This document shows positions 28,135-36,880 of a stretch of 64,000 nt of DNA, in pieces (position 1 is the stretch's first letter; each line of letters opens with the position of its first letter). The position numbers were made by a program, and so were the translations under genes. The stretch lies in contig NZ_CP012073.1 of NCBI RefSeq assembly GCF_001262075.1, positions 434,001 to 498,000 of the forward strand, in the 5' to 3' direction. The notes under the pieces were generated by a model that saw only the letters and a program-made list of their open reading frames with translations, was not told the DNA's origin and made no database searches. Source of the DNA: Ottowia sp. oral taxon 894. Its GTDB lineage: Bacteria; Pseudomonadota; Gammaproteobacteria; Burkholderiales; Burkholderiaceae_C.

Positions 28135-28222
28135 TTCGCTCCTCGATTCATAGCATGAGGTCTTAGTGGAACGGGCGCTGACGCCGATTTTCATGTGTAT
28201 GAATCAGCTTCTGTTTTTGTAG
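28135..28222 (-). repeat. 90-bp interspersed repeat, family A copy 8
   Basis: Minus-oriented: CGCTCCTCGATTCATAGCAT, GAGGTCTTAGTGGAA, and far arm AATCAGCTTCTGTTTTTG. It lies upstream of maf. Confidence 0.88.
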
Positions 28223-28316
28223 TGATACCGCCCGCTCTGCTTTCTTTCCAGGCTCACCAGTTTCAAAGTGGCGGGCCTGGGCTTTGGATGCGGCTGATGC
28301 CGGAAAATCGCCGCCC

Positions 28317-28922
28317 ATGTCTGCCTCTGCTTCTTTTGCCCTTGTGCTGGCCTCTACTTCGCGCTACCGGCGCGAGCTGCTGGCGCGGCTGGCGCTGCCG
28401 TTTGAGACGGCCGCGCCTGATGTGGATGAAACCCCGCGCGCGGGCGAAGCCCCGCGCGAGCTGGCCTTGCGGCTGGCGCTGGAGAAAGCGCAGGCGGTGG
28501 CGCAAACGATGGCAGATCGCAAGCCGCAGGCCATCGTGATTGGCTCTGACCAGGTGGCTGATTTGCATGGCCAGCCGCTGGGCAAGCCCGGCACGCACGA
28601 GCGCGCCGCCGCGCAGCTGGCCCGCATGAGCGGGCAAACCGTGCTGTTTCACACCGCCGTGGCCGTGGTGCAGGCCAGCCGGGGCTTCGCGCAAAGCAGC
28701 CTGGCCACTGTCACGGTGCGCTTTCGCACGCTGGACGCCGCCACGATCGAGCGCTACTTGCTTGCCGAGCAGCCTTACGACTGCGCGGGCAGCGCCAAGA
28801 GCGAAGGGCTGGGCATTGCCCTGCTGCAAGCCATTGAAAGCGACGACCCCACGGCGCTCATTGGCCTGCCGCTGATTCGCACCGCGCAACTTTTGCGCGC
28901 CGCCGGGCTGACGCTGCCGTAA
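28317..28922 (+). CDS. yceF: Maf family nucleotide pyrophosphatase, YceF type
   Basis: 201 residues. Maf proteins hydrolyse non-canonical or methylated nucleoside triphosphates. SFALVLASTSRYRRELLARLALPFETAAPDVDE is the conserved N-terminus, GSDQVADLHGQPLGKPG the catalytic Asp region, and YLLAEQPYDCAGSAKSEGLGIALL with LIGLPL the ending. SDQV rather than ADTVV suggests the YceF (m7GTP pyrophosphatase) subgroup over YhdE. The start was set at MSASASFALV; an upstream in-frame start lacks family support. The RsmI-like methyltransferase gene follows by 19 bases, likely one operon. Confidence 0.9.
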   Translation: MSASASFALVLASTSRYRRELLARLALPFETAAPDVDETPRAGEAPRELALRLALEKAQAVAQTMADRKPQAIVIGSDQVADLHGQPLGKPGTHERAAAQLARMSGQTVLFHTAVAVVQASRGFAQSSLATVTVRFRTLDAATIERYLLAEQPYDCAGSAKSEGLGIALLQAIESDDPTALIGLPLIRTAQLLRAAGLTLP

Positions 28923-28941
28923 AGCCCAAGAGCAACGCGCC

Positions 28942-29745
28942 ATGAGCCATTCCGCCCCGCCCGCCAGCGCCCTGCCCGCTGGCACGCTGTTTTTGATGCC
29001 CGCGCCGCTGGACTTTGGCTGCGAGCCGCCCGCGCCGCTGGAAGCGGCCTTGCCGCGCCTGGCGATTGAGACCGCCGCGCGCCTGGCTTTCTGGGTGAGC
29101 GAAAACGCCCGCTCCACCCGCGCCTTTCTCAAGCGCGTGAACGCCATCGCGCCGCTGGCGCAGCCCTTGCAGGCCGTGCAGATTGCCGAGCTGCCGCGCG
29201 CCGCCCACAAGCAGGGCGATCACGCAGGCGGCGGCGGTGCGCGGTTTGACGCGCGCGCCCTGCTGGCCCCCGCGCTGGCCGGGCATGACATGGCCCTGAT
29301 CAGCGAAGCAGGCCTGCCCGCCGTGGCCGACCCTGGCAGCTCCGTCGTGCGTGCCGCACATGAGGCGGGCGTGCCCGTGCAGCCGCTGGCCGGCCCCAGC
29401 TCGCTGCTGCTGGCGCTGGCCGCCAGCGGGCTGAATGGGCAGAGCTTTGCCTTCAACGGCTACCTGCCACAGGAAGCGGCAGCGCGCGCGCGGCGCATTC
29501 GCGAGCTGGAGGCGCTGGCGCTCAAAACGGGGCAGACCCAGCTTTTCATTGAAACGCCCTACCGCAACGCCGCCTTGCTGCACGCGCTGGCGCACACCTT
29601 GCAGCCCGCCACGCGCCTGAGCGTGAGCCAGGGGCTGACGCTGCCTGCGGCCCGCTGCCGCACGCTGCCCGCCAGCGCCTGGCGCCAGCTGGGTGCAGAC
29701 GCTGCGCCAGGGCGCGAGCCGGCCATCTTCGCCATCGGCCTTTGA
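28942..29745 (+). CDS. RsmI-like SAM-dependent methyltransferase
   Basis: 267 residues of the tetrapyrrole methylase superfamily, in a variant resembling RsmI (16S rRNA C1402 2'-O-methyltransferase). GTLFLMPAPLDFG starts the N-domain, GHDMALISEAGLPAVADPGSSVVRAAHEAGVPVQPLAGPSSLLLALAASGLNGQSFAFNGYLP is the signature core (SEAGxPxxxDPG and GPSS), and IETPYRNAALL follows. The usual RsmI N-terminus VxTPIGNLxD differs (LMPAPLDFG), so the substrate may not be rRNA. It is followed by the MoeB/ThiF gene at 16 bases. Confidence 0.82.
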   Translation: MSHSAPPASALPAGTLFLMPAPLDFGCEPPAPLEAALPRLAIETAARLAFWVSENARSTRAFLKRVNAIAPLAQPLQAVQIAELPRAAHKQGDHAGGGGARFDARALLAPALAGHDMALISEAGLPAVADPGSSVVRAAHEAGVPVQPLAGPSSLLLALAASGLNGQSFAFNGYLPQEAAARARRIRELEALALKTGQTQLFIETPYRNAALLHALAHTLQPATRLSVSQGLTLPAARCRTLPASAWRQLGADAAPGREPAIFAIGL

Positions 29746-29761
29746 GAAAAAACCGCGCGCC

Positions 29762-30517
29762 ATGAACGACCGCCAACTGCTGCGCTACGCCCGCCATCTG
29801 CTGCTGGATGAAATCGGCTTCGAGGGCCAGCAAAAGCTGCTGGACGCGCATGCGCTGGTGCTGGGCGCGGGCGGCCTGGGTTCGCCCGTGGCGCTGTATC
29901 TGGCCAGCGCGGGCGTGGGCCGCATCACGCTGGTGGATGACGATGTGGTGGACCTGGGCAACCTCCAGCGTCAAATCCTGCACACCGAAGCGCGCGTGGG
30001 CCAGCCCAAGGTGGCCTCCGCCCAAGCCGCGCTGGCCGCGCTCAACCCCGAAGTGCAGGTGCATGCCGTGCCCCGCCGCGCCGACGAGGCCCTGCTGCAC
30101 GAGCTGGCCGCGCAGGCCAGCGTGGCCGTGGATTGCAGCGACAACTTCGCCACGCGCCACGCCCTCAACCGCGCCTGCGTGGCACAACGCGTGCCGCTGG
30201 TGGCGGGCGCGGCCATTGGCTTTGATGGGCAGGTTTCAGTGCACGATTTGAGCCAGCCCGGCGCGCCCTGCTATGCGTGCCTGTACCCGCCCACGCAGAC
30301 CGTGCCCGAGCGCCGCTGCGCCACCACGGGCGTGTTCGCGCCGCTGGTGGGCATCATCGGCAGCATTCAGGCGGCTGAAGCCCTCAAGCTGCTGACCGGC
30401 GCTGGCCAGAGCCTGGCAGGCCGCCTGCTCATGGTTGATGCCCGCGCCATGCGCTTTACCGAGCTGAGCCTGCCGCGCCACGCGCATTGCGAGGTGTGCG
30501 GCGCAGCAGCGGCATGA
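29762..30517 (+). CDS. MoeB/ThiF/HesA adenylyltransferase
   Basis: 251 residues. E1-like enzymes of this family adenylate the C-terminal glycine of sulfur carriers such as ThiS or MoaD. Features: RYARHLLLDEIGFEGQQKLLDAHALVLGAGGLGSPVALYLASAG (arginine finger and GxGGLG), LVDDDVVDLGNLQRQI, DCSDNFATRHALN, zinc cysteines in CYACLYP and CEVCG, and ATTGVFAPLVGIIGSIQAAEALK. It could serve the ThiS at 428 or molybdopterin synthase; sequence alone does not decide. The start follows family alignment (MNDRQLLRYARH). Last gene of a likely three-gene operon. Confidence 0.88.
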   Translation: MNDRQLLRYARHLLLDEIGFEGQQKLLDAHALVLGAGGLGSPVALYLASAGVGRITLVDDDVVDLGNLQRQILHTEARVGQPKVASAQAALAALNPEVQVHAVPRRADEALLHELAAQASVAVDCSDNFATRHALNRACVAQRVPLVAGAAIGFDGQVSVHDLSQPGAPCYACLYPPTQTVPERRCATTGVFAPLVGIIGSIQAAEALKLLTGAGQSLAGRLLMVDARAMRFTELSLPRHAHCEVCGAAAA

Positions 30518-30550
30518 GAGGCTGTTCCGAGCCGCTTCAGAAGCGCTGCT

Positions 30551-30638
30551 TTTTGCTCCTCGTTTCATAGCATGATGTCCTAGTGGAATCAGCGCAGACG
30601 CCAATATTGGCTCCCTTGTATTTGCTTCTGTTTTTGAC
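30551..30638 (-). repeat. 90-bp interspersed repeat, family A copy 9
   Basis: Minus-oriented: TTTGCTCCTCGTTTCATAGC, ATGATGTCCTAGTGGAA core, far arm TTTGCTTCTGTTTTTGACTT. It forms an inverted pair with the copy at 30714. Confidence 0.92.
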
Positions 30639-30713
30639 TTCCTTCGCGCAGACTGGCCAGGATCGCTGCGCCGCCGCCTTGGTTTTCCAGCCGCTTCCAG
30701 ACTTTCTCGCGCC

Positions 30714-30804
30714 ATCAATAAAAGGAGCGAATAAGAGGGGTCATAAAACCCGTTTTACACTGTTTCCACTAGGACGTCATGCTATTGATAAAGGAGCGAA
30801 AAAA
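30714..30804 (+). repeat. 90-bp interspersed repeat, family A copy 10
   Basis: Plus-oriented: AATAAAAGGAGCGAATAAG, core CCACTAGGACGTCATGCTAT, TGATAAAGGAGCGAAAAAAG. It lies 75 bases from copy 9 in the opposite direction, between the MoeB/ThiF gene and fabA. Confidence 0.92.
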
Positions 30805-30975
30805 GCCGTGGATTCAGGCCCTGCCATTCGCCGCCAGCGCCCTGTCTGTCTCCGTTCACTGCTTCCGGCAGGCAAGGCGTGAACCCGTGGAGCGCCTGGC
30901 CAGACCGTCCGGCCCAAAACAGGGGCTGCTGGCATACTCGCCCGCTTTCCCCACGCGTTTTGAAAGCCCGGATTC

Positions 30976-31494
30976 ATGGTTGAGTCTTTTACTTATGAGC
31001 AGCTGATCGCCTCTGGAGAAGGGCGGCTGTTCACGCCCGAAAGCGGCCGCTTGCCGCTGCCGCCCATGCTGATGTTTGACCGCATCACGCACATTGACGA
31101 CGACGGCGGCGCGCACGGCCTGGGGTGCATTCGCGCGGAGCTGGATATCAAACCCGATTTGTGGTTTTTCGCCTGCCACTTCCAGGGCGACCCCGTGATG
31201 CCCGGCTGCCTGGGGCTGGATGCCATGTGGCAACTCATCGGCTTTTACCTGACCTGGCTGAAACTGCCGGGGCGCGGGCGCGCGCTGGGCGCGGGCGAAG
31301 TCAAGTTCACCGGCGAAGTCGGCCCCGGCGTGAAGCAGGTGGTGTATGAAATCGACATCAAGCGCGTGATCAAGCGCAAGCTGGTCATGGCCATTGGCGA
31401 CGCGCGCCTGCTGGCCGACGGCAACGAGATTTACACGGCCAGCGATTTGCGCGTGGGCCTGTTCCAGCGCGGTCAGGCCGCAGAACAGGGGTAA
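30976..31494 (+). CDS. fabA: 3-hydroxydecanoyl-ACP dehydratase/isomerase FabA
   Basis: 172 residues, standard FabA length. It dehydrates 3-hydroxydecanoyl-ACP and isomerises the product to the cis-3 form, starting unsaturated fatty acid synthesis. The hot-dog fold signature is [22 protein letters not shown], with catalytic His68 and Asp82 (compare His70 and Asp84 of E. coli). [13 protein letters not shown] and [15 protein letters not shown] flank it. The fabB gene follows after 5 bases, the usual fabA-fabB operon. Confidence 0.97.
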   Translation: MVESFTYEQLIASGEGRLFTPESGRLPLPPMLMFDRITHIDDDGGAHGLGCIRAELDIKPDLWFFACHFQGDPVMPGCLGLDAMWQLIGFYLTWLKLPGRGRALGAGEVKFTGEVGPGVKQVVYEIDIKRVIKRKLVMAIGDARLLADGNEIYTASDLRVGLFQRGQAAEQG

Positions 31495-31499
31495 GACAC

Positions 31500-32735
31500 A
31501 TGAGCGCCAGGCAACGGGTCGTCATCACGGGCGCGGGCATCGTCTCGTGCATAGGCAACGACGAGGCCAGCGTGGTGGCTTCGCTGCGCGAAGGGCGCAG
31601 CGGCATCAGCGCCATGCCCCTGTTTGCCGAAATGGGCCTGCGCAGCCAGGTGGCCGGGCAGCCGCGCATTGACCTGGACGCGCGCATCGACCGCAAATTG
31701 CGCCGCTTCATGGGCGATGCCGCCGCCTATGCCTACGTCTCGCTGCAAGACGCCATCGCGCAGGCGGGGCTGACGCCCGCGCAAATTTCGCACCCGCGCA
31801 CGGGCCTCATCATGGGTTCGGGCGGCGGCTCGCCCACCCACCAGATTGAGGCGGCCGACATCCTGCGCAGCAAGGGCATCCGCCGCGTGGGGCCGTATCA
31901 GGTCACGCGCTGCATGGGTTCCACCGTTTCGGCCAACCTGTCCACGGCCTTCGGCATCAAGGGCATCAACTACAGCATCACCTCCGCGTGCAGCACCTCG
32001 GCGCACTGCGTGGGCGCGGCCGCCCAGCAAATTGCCTGGGGCATGCAGGACGTGATGTTTGCCGGCGGCGGCGAAGAGCTGGGCTGGGGCCTGGCCACGC
32101 TGTTTGACGCCATGGGCGCGATGTCGCACAGCTTCAACGCCACGCCCGAAAGCGCCTCACGCCCTTACGACGCGGCGCGCGACGGCTTTGTCATCGCTGG
32201 CGGCGGCGGCGCGCTGGTGCTGGAGAGCCTGGCGCACGCCAAGGCGCGCGGCGCGCACATCCTGGCCGAGATCGTGGGCTTTGGCCTTTCTTCGGATGGC
32301 CAGGACATGGTCGCGCCTTCCGGTGAAGGCGCCATGCGCTGCATGCGGCAGGCCATTGAAAGCGTGGAAGGCCCCATCGACTACATCAACACCCACGGCA
32401 CTTCCACCCCCGTGGGCGATGTGCCCGAGCTGCACGCCCTGCGCGCCGTGTTCAGCCCCGACGGCAGCGGCGCAGGCGTGCCGCCTTTTTCATCCACCAA
32501 ATCGCTCACCGGCCATTCGCAAGGCGCCACGGGCGTGCAGGAAGCCATCTACTGCCTCTACATGCTCAAGCACGGCTTCATCGCCGGCAATATCAACGTG
32601 GAAAACCCCGATCCTGCCGCACACGGGCTGCCGCTGGTTACGGCCTCGCGCCCGGCCAGCCTGCGCACCGTGCTGTCCAACAGCTTCGGCTTCGGCGGCA
32701 CCAATGCCACGCTGGTTTTGCGCCAGTTTGAGTGA
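31500..32735 (+). CDS. fabB: 3-oxoacyl-ACP synthase I FabB
   Basis: 411 residues. FabB elongates the cis-3-decenoyl-ACP made by FabA, and so is needed for unsaturated fatty acids. The condensing cysteine is Cys164 in [10 protein letters not shown]. The two histidines lie in [11 protein letters not shown] and [12 protein letters not shown], followed by the C-terminal [15 protein letters not shown]. It begins [19 protein letters not shown], typical of the family. Co-transcribed with fabA. Confidence 0.97.
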   Translation: MSARQRVVITGAGIVSCIGNDEASVVASLREGRSGISAMPLFAEMGLRSQVAGQPRIDLDARIDRKLRRFMGDAAAYAYVSLQDAIAQAGLTPAQISHPRTGLIMGSGGGSPTHQIEAADILRSKGIRRVGPYQVTRCMGSTVSANLSTAFGIKGINYSITSACSTSAHCVGAAAQQIAWGMQDVMFAGGGEELGWGLATLFDAMGAMSHSFNATPESASRPYDAARDGFVIAGGGGALVLESLAHAKARGAHILAEIVGFGLSSDGQDMVAPSGEGAMRCMRQAIESVEGPIDYINTHGTSTPVGDVPELHALRAVFSPDGSGAGVPPFSSTKSLTGHSQGATGVQEAIYCLYMLKHGFIAGNINVENPDPAAHGLPLVTASRPASLRTVLSNSFGFGGTNATLVLRQFE

Positions 32736-32784
32736 ATTCCAGAGAAACGCCAAAAACACGTTATACTCGCCGCTTCACCAAAAC

Positions 32785-32860
32785 GCGGGAATAGCTCAGT
32801 TGGTAGAGCGCAACCTTGCCAAGGTTGAGGTCGCGAGTTCGAGCCTCGTTTCCCGCTCCA
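32785..32860 (+). tRNA. tRNA-Gly (anticodon GCC), copy 1
   Basis: A 76-nt tRNA: acceptor GCGGGAA pairs with TTCCCGC, anticodon stem CAACC/GGTTG with loop TTGCCAA, T arm GAGTTCGAGCCTC, encoded CCA. A TATACT box at 32762 with a GC-rich discriminator could be its -10 element, typical for growth-rate-regulated promoters. Confidence 0.97.
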
Positions 32861-32912
32861 GGTTATATGCCTGCAAAACCAAACCGGTTTTAGCGGCAAA
32901 AAAATGAATTTT

Positions 32913-32988
32913 GCGGGAATAGCTCAGTTGGTAGAGCGCAACCTTGCCAAGGTTGAGGTCGCGAGTTCGAGCCTCGTTTCCCGCTCCA
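32913..32988 (+). tRNA. tRNA-Gly (anticodon GCC), copy 2
   Basis: Identical in sequence to the copy 52 bases upstream, so a tandem duplication. The spacer between them carries no terminator, and both are probably cut from one transcript. Confidence 0.97.
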
Positions 32989-32992
32989 TATA

Positions 32993-33028
32993 AAAAGAAA
33001 AAGGAAGCCAGCGCTTCCTTTTTCTTTT
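32993..33028 (+). terminator. Terminator inside the tRNA cluster
   Basis: AAAGGAAGC pairs with GCTTCCTTT across CAGC and ends in TTTTTCTTTT. It lies between tRNA-Gly copy 2 and tRNA-Cys, so it should cap the Gly pair and limit read-through to tRNA-Cys. Confidence 0.85.
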
Positions 33029-33042
33029 ACGCAAAACCCTTC

Positions 33043-33116
33043 GGCGCGATAGCAAAGCGGTTATGCAACGGATTGCAAATCCGTCTAGCCCGGTTCGACT
33101 CCGGGTCGCGCCTCCA
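33043..33116 (+). tRNA. tRNA-Cys (anticodon GCA)
   Basis: A 74-nt tRNA: acceptor GGCGCGA pairs with TCGCGCC, anticodon stem ACGGA/TCCGT with loop TTGCAAA (the usual Cys pattern), T arm CCGGTTCGACTCCGG, CCA encoded. Confidence 0.96.
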
Positions 33117-33355
33117 AATTGATTGGTTCTTTTCCGGAACACAAGCCGCTCGTCCGCATGGATTGGCGGCTTTTCTTTTGGCAAGCGGCCAATGCGCTCA
33201 GGCCGCAGCCGCCAGGCCAGAGCCTCTTTTGCCAGCGCTGCGCTTACCCAATCGCGGCCACGCGCAGGCCTGCGCACCATCCAGAAAGGCTTCATGCCAG
33301 GACGGAAAACATTTATGCACAATGGTGGACGCTCATTTTCATTTCGTCATCCGCC

Positions 33356-34843
33356 ATGCCTTCCTCTGCCTCTTCGCGCCGCCTGCAACAGGTTGCTGTT
33401 TTGCTGGTTGCACTGGCCTTGGCCGCTATTGCTGTTGCCTTGTATGCCAGCCAGCGCTTCTCCGCCCAACGGGGGCCTTGGGCGCTGGCCGTTTTGCCTG
33501 AGCAAATCGTCTGGCTCTCGGTCGATGAGCAACTGTGGCGGCTGAACGCGCACGGCAAGCGCGAAGCCAGCATCGACACCCGGCAGTCTCTGGGCGGCGC
33601 CGTGGGCGTGCTGGCAGTCCATCCTTCAGGCCAGCTCGTGGCCTGGGTGCGCCAGCAAACGGCGCTGCACGTGCTGGATGCCCGCAGCGGGCAAGCGCGG
33701 CACCGCATCAATCCGCAATGGCCTGCCGATTTGCGCAGCCATGCCGATGAGGCCATCCACCTGGCTTTCGCGCCTGATGGCCGCTTTGCCATTGCCGCTG
33801 GCGGCGGCCATGCCGTCGTTTTGTTCGATGCCGCCGGCCGCATGCTGGCCCGCACGCCCGCCAACACTTACGTTTTCACCAACGCTCTTTGGTGGGCCGA
33901 TGGCGCTTGGTGGACGACCGATACCAACCGCATGGCGCTCGTGCGGCTGGACGGCGAGACGATGAGCGAAAAAAGCCGGATTCCGCTCACCCAGCGCCAA
34001 TCCGCCTGGCTTTATCTTGCTGAAGCCGCCGCGCCCTCGCATGGCGCGCCACGCAACGGCCGCCAGCCGCTGGCCACCATTGCGCGCATGTCCAATGGCA
34101 TGAAATATGGACGGATGAGCGACGTATTCGCAGACGGTTCGCAAGCTGACTACGCCCAGCCTGCCGCGCCCCATATGCTGGCCGCCAAGCTGGGTGAACA
34201 GCTGGCGCCTCGCGCCGCCGCCTGGCTGGGCGACCAACTGCTGGTCACGGATGGCGTCAGCCGCGCCGTGCGCGTGTGGGACCGCTACCGCCGCCAGCAG
34301 GCGGATTGGGGTGATGCCGCCACGCAGGCAGCGCTGGCGCAAATCAGCGCCAGTCACCAGCGTTGGCACACGCTGTATCTGTCATCGCTGGGCTTGGCGG
34401 GCCTGTTGCTGGCAGCCGGCCTGCTGCTATCCAGGCAAGCGGAACGCCTGAAGGCGGCCGCCCGCAAGCTTCCTCCGCCTCTGCCAGCGGTGAGCAAAGG
34501 CGGCGCGCCTTTGCAGCGCCCCATGGCCGTCCATCCGCCGCCAGACGCCCGGCGCAGCCCGCAAGCCTGGTCCTCCATCGCTGTCTCGCTGCTCGTGCCT
34601 GGCGCGGCCCAATACCAGCAGGGGCGGCGTGGAGCCGCGCTGTTTCTCTTCACGCTATGGCTGCTCCTTTCCCTGCAACTGGTCTGGGTGTTGTGGATGG
34701 ACTGGGGCGCGCGCGCCTCCGTCAGCCGCGCCCTCATATGGCAGTCATGCTGGCTGTGGCTCATGCCGGGGCTGGTTTCCGCTGGAGACGCCTGGCAAAT
34801 GCGCCGGAAACAAATGTCCGCGCGGGGCGGACGCCACTCTTAA
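33356..34843 (+). CDS. Beta-propeller-like membrane protein, unknown
   Basis: 495 residues. A membrane segment lies near residues 13-33, then a soluble region to about 335 with repeated short blades: AVHPSGQLVAWV, LAFAPDGRFAIAAGGGHAVVLFDAAGRML, LLVTDGVSRAVRVWDRY, which look WD40- or NHL-like. Another segment is near 345-365, a proline-rich linker (KLPPPLPAVSKGG), and two C-terminal helices holding PGAAQYQQGRRGAALFLF, a TM2-like motif. The chosen ATG begins right before the first membrane helix; the frame is open upstream. I cannot assign a function. Confidence 0.65.
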   Translation: MPSSASSRRLQQVAVLLVALALAAIAVALYASQRFSAQRGPWALAVLPEQIVWLSVDEQLWRLNAHGKREASIDTRQSLGGAVGVLAVHPSGQLVAWVRQQTALHVLDARSGQARHRINPQWPADLRSHADEAIHLAFAPDGRFAIAAGGGHAVVLFDAAGRMLARTPANTYVFTNALWWADGAWWTTDTNRMALVRLDGETMSEKSRIPLTQRQSAWLYLAEAAAPSHGAPRNGRQPLATIARMSNGMKYGRMSDVFADGSQADYAQPAAPHMLAAKLGEQLAPRAAAWLGDQLLVTDGVSRAVRVWDRYRRQQADWGDAATQAALAQISASHQRWHTLYLSSLGLAGLLLAAGLLLSRQAERLKAAARKLPPPLPAVSKGGAPLQRPMAVHPPPDARRSPQAWSSIAVSLLVPGAAQYQQGRRGAALFLFTLWLLLSLQLVWVLWMDWGARASVSRALIWQSCWLWLMPGLVSAGDAWQMRRKQMSARGGRHS

Positions 34844-34881
34844 AAACATAGCAACAAATCCAGTCTGCACTAAGACTCAAG
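34840..34881 (+). repeat. Degenerate family A repeat, copy 11
   Basis: TTAAAAACATAGCAACAAATCCA then GCACTAAGACTCAAGG look like the left arm and core start of family A with the middle deleted. It overlaps the stop of the preceding gene. Confidence 0.4.
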
Positions 34882-34993
34882 GCCGATTTGCCCCAAGGCC
34901 GCCCAGCCCGCTGGCTGCCTGTCCTTGGGCAAAATTCCGCCCGCTGGCCGCCTGGCCGCTTTCCATTCACTTTCTTTCCGCTATTTCGCTTCC

Positions 34994-35977
34994 ATGATCC
35001 TGCGCCACGCCTTTATCCCTGCCCACAACACACGCCTGGCCAATTTGTGCGGTCCGGCAGACGAGCACTTGCGCACCATCGAAGCCGGGCTGCAAGTGAG
35101 CATCGCCCACCGCCACGAGCAATTCAAGATTGACGGCCCCAAAAAAAGCGCCGAACGCGCGCTGGCCGTGCTGCAAGCGCTGTATGAAATGGCGGGCAAG
35201 CCCCTGCGGCCCGACGCCGTGCAGCTCATGCTGGCCGGTGAAGAAATGCCGCTGTCGCAAGACGCAGACGGCGCGCCCGTGCTCAACACCCGCCGCGCGG
35301 GGCTGAAAGCGCGCACGCCCAACCAGAGCGTGTATCTGGAAAACATCGCCAGCCACGACATCACCTTTGGCATTGGCCCCGCTGGCACGGGCAAAACCTT
35401 TCTGGCCGTGGCCTGCGCGGTGGATGCGCTGGAGCGCCACGCCGTGCAGCGCATCGTGCTCACCCGCCCGGCCGTGGAAGCGGGCGAGCGCCTGGGCTTT
35501 CTGCCGGGCGATCTCACGCAAAAAGTCGATCCCTACTTGCGCCCGCTCTACGACGCGCTTTATGACCTGATGGGCTTTGACCGCGTGCAAAAAGCCTTCG
35601 AGCGCAACCAGCTTGAAATTGCCCCGCTGGCCTTCATGCGCGGACGCACGCTCAATGACGCCTTCGTCATCCTGGACGAAGCGCAAAACACCACGCCCGA
35701 GCAGATGAAGATGTTCCTCACCCGCATCGGCTTTGGCGCGCGCGCCGTCATCACGGGCGACATCAGCCAGATAGACCTGCCCAAAGGCGCGTCCAGCGGG
35801 CTGGTGGACGCCGAACGGGTGCTCAAACGCGTCAAGGGCCTGGCCTTCACGCGCTTTACCTCGGCCGACGTGGTGCGCCACCCGCTCGTGGCCCGCATCG
35901 TCGATGCGTATGACGCGCAGCGCAAAAGCAAAGCCGCCCCTGCCAAGGCGCAAGCCGCCGCCCAGGAGCAGGCATAG
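34994..35977 (+). CDS. phoH: PhoH family ATPase
   Basis: 327 residues. GIGPAGTGKTFLAVACAVDAL is Walker A (about residues 128-137), FVILDEAQNTTPEQMKMFLTR Walker B, and VITGDISQIDLP the third conserved motif, as in PhoH/YbeZ-like P-loop proteins. N-terminal about 90 residues form the small KH-like region. PhoH proteins are linked to rRNA processing with YbeY in many bacteria, but no ybeY follows here; a small membrane protein gene does. The start was set at MILRHAFIPAHNTRL by family pattern. Confidence 0.93.
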   Translation: MILRHAFIPAHNTRLANLCGPADEHLRTIEAGLQVSIAHRHEQFKIDGPKKSAERALAVLQALYEMAGKPLRPDAVQLMLAGEEMPLSQDADGAPVLNTRRAGLKARTPNQSVYLENIASHDITFGIGPAGTGKTFLAVACAVDALERHAVQRIVLTRPAVEAGERLGFLPGDLTQKVDPYLRPLYDALYDLMGFDRVQKAFERNQLEIAPLAFMRGRTLNDAFVILDEAQNTTPEQMKMFLTRIGFGARAVITGDISQIDLPKGASSGLVDAERVLKRVKGLAFTRFTSADVVRHPLVARIVDAYDAQRKSKAAPAKAQAAAQEQA

Positions 35978-35992
35978 CCGCGAGCCGCCCCC

Positions 35993-36469
35993 ATGCGCCT
36001 TTATCAGTGGGTCCTGACGGCAGCGGCGCTCGCGATATCGCTGCCGCTGGCCTTCTTGCTGCATTCGCAAATCACGCGTGAGCAAACAACCGGCATCGCC
36101 GTCATGGCAGGCAGTCTGTTGCTGCTCTGGAGCGTGACCGTGGCCGTCTGGCGCCGCTGGCGCGGGGCCTTCACCGTATCGCTGGCGCTGGCTGCGCTGT
36201 TATGGCTGCCGCTATGGCTCATCACCAGCAGACGCATCGCCTTCATACTCCGGCACGGCGGCATGGACTGCGCCTCGTGCCAAGGCTCGCCCATGGTCTT
36301 TCTGTTCCAAATGATCATGGAGCAGATATTTTTCGTGCCGCTCACATTCGTGCTGCTTGCTGGCGCGCGCTGCGTCTGGCAATGGCGCCAAACAAGCAAA
36401 ACGCGCCCTGACACCCAAACGAATCAGGCTTGCGCACATGCCAGCGAGAAAATGCGCGAAATCATTTGA
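35993..36469 (+). CDS. Small membrane protein, unknown
   Basis: 158 residues with four hydrophobic segments (about 5-25, 35-53, 60-78 and 100-125). A CxxC in GGMDCASCQGS lies in the loop between the last two. The C-terminal tail is hydrophilic. It begins 15 bases after phoH. No family is recognised; the cysteine pair could bind metal or form a disulfide. Confidence 0.55.
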   Translation: MRLYQWVLTAAALAISLPLAFLLHSQITREQTTGIAVMAGSLLLLWSVTVAVWRRWRGAFTVSLALAALLWLPLWLITSRRIAFILRHGGMDCASCQGSPMVFLFQMIMEQIFFVPLTFVLLAGARCVWQWRQTSKTRPDTQTNQACAHASEKMREII

Positions 36470-36645
36470 ACCATTCCCGCCTCCAGCTGGTTTTTCATGC
36501 CTGCACATTCGATTTCTGATTTCGGATCGGATTCGCTCAAATCCATTCTTTATTCCAAACGCGCCTACGCCTACATTTATTAGCTGCGTATTGGTCAATG
36601 GCGGGCGCGTGGATCTGCAAGCCACAGGCTGCCAGAGTGCGCACC

Positions 36646-36835
36646 ACCCAAGGTCTACCCGCCCTGGAAACAGGTCTACAACACCTTTGCCCGCTGGCGT
36701 CAGCGCGGCGTGTGGGATGTGCTGCTGGCGCTGTTGCGCCAGCAGGTGCGCGCCAAGGCGGACAGGTGGTCCAAGCCCAGCAAGGCCATCAATTGACCCC
36801 TAGTCGGTCAAGACTGTCACAAAGGAGACAGCACG
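36646..36835 (+). pseudogene. IS5-family transposase fragment
   Basis: PKVYPPWKQVYNTFARWRQRGVW then LLALLRQQVRAKADR is the conserved N-terminal region of IS5-family transposases, which normally have YPPWxTVYxYFRxWRxxGxW. A stop (AIN) interrupts it, and a short piece SVKTVTKET follows, matching the DSQSVKT strand around the first catalytic Asp. The rest of the element is gone. Confidence 0.8.
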
Positions 36836-36880
36836 GTTCGGCGCATGGCCAGGCTTCCGGCATAACTTTGAGGATGGTTT

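Noticed and set aside
32785-32988. Two identical tRNA-Gly genes as a possible phage attachment duplication
   Set aside because: No integrase or partial tRNA copy is near; this is a plain tandem tRNA duplication.
34843-34881. Full family A repeat after the propeller gene
   Set aside because: Only part of one arm and half the core can be matched, so it is listed as degenerate with low confidence.
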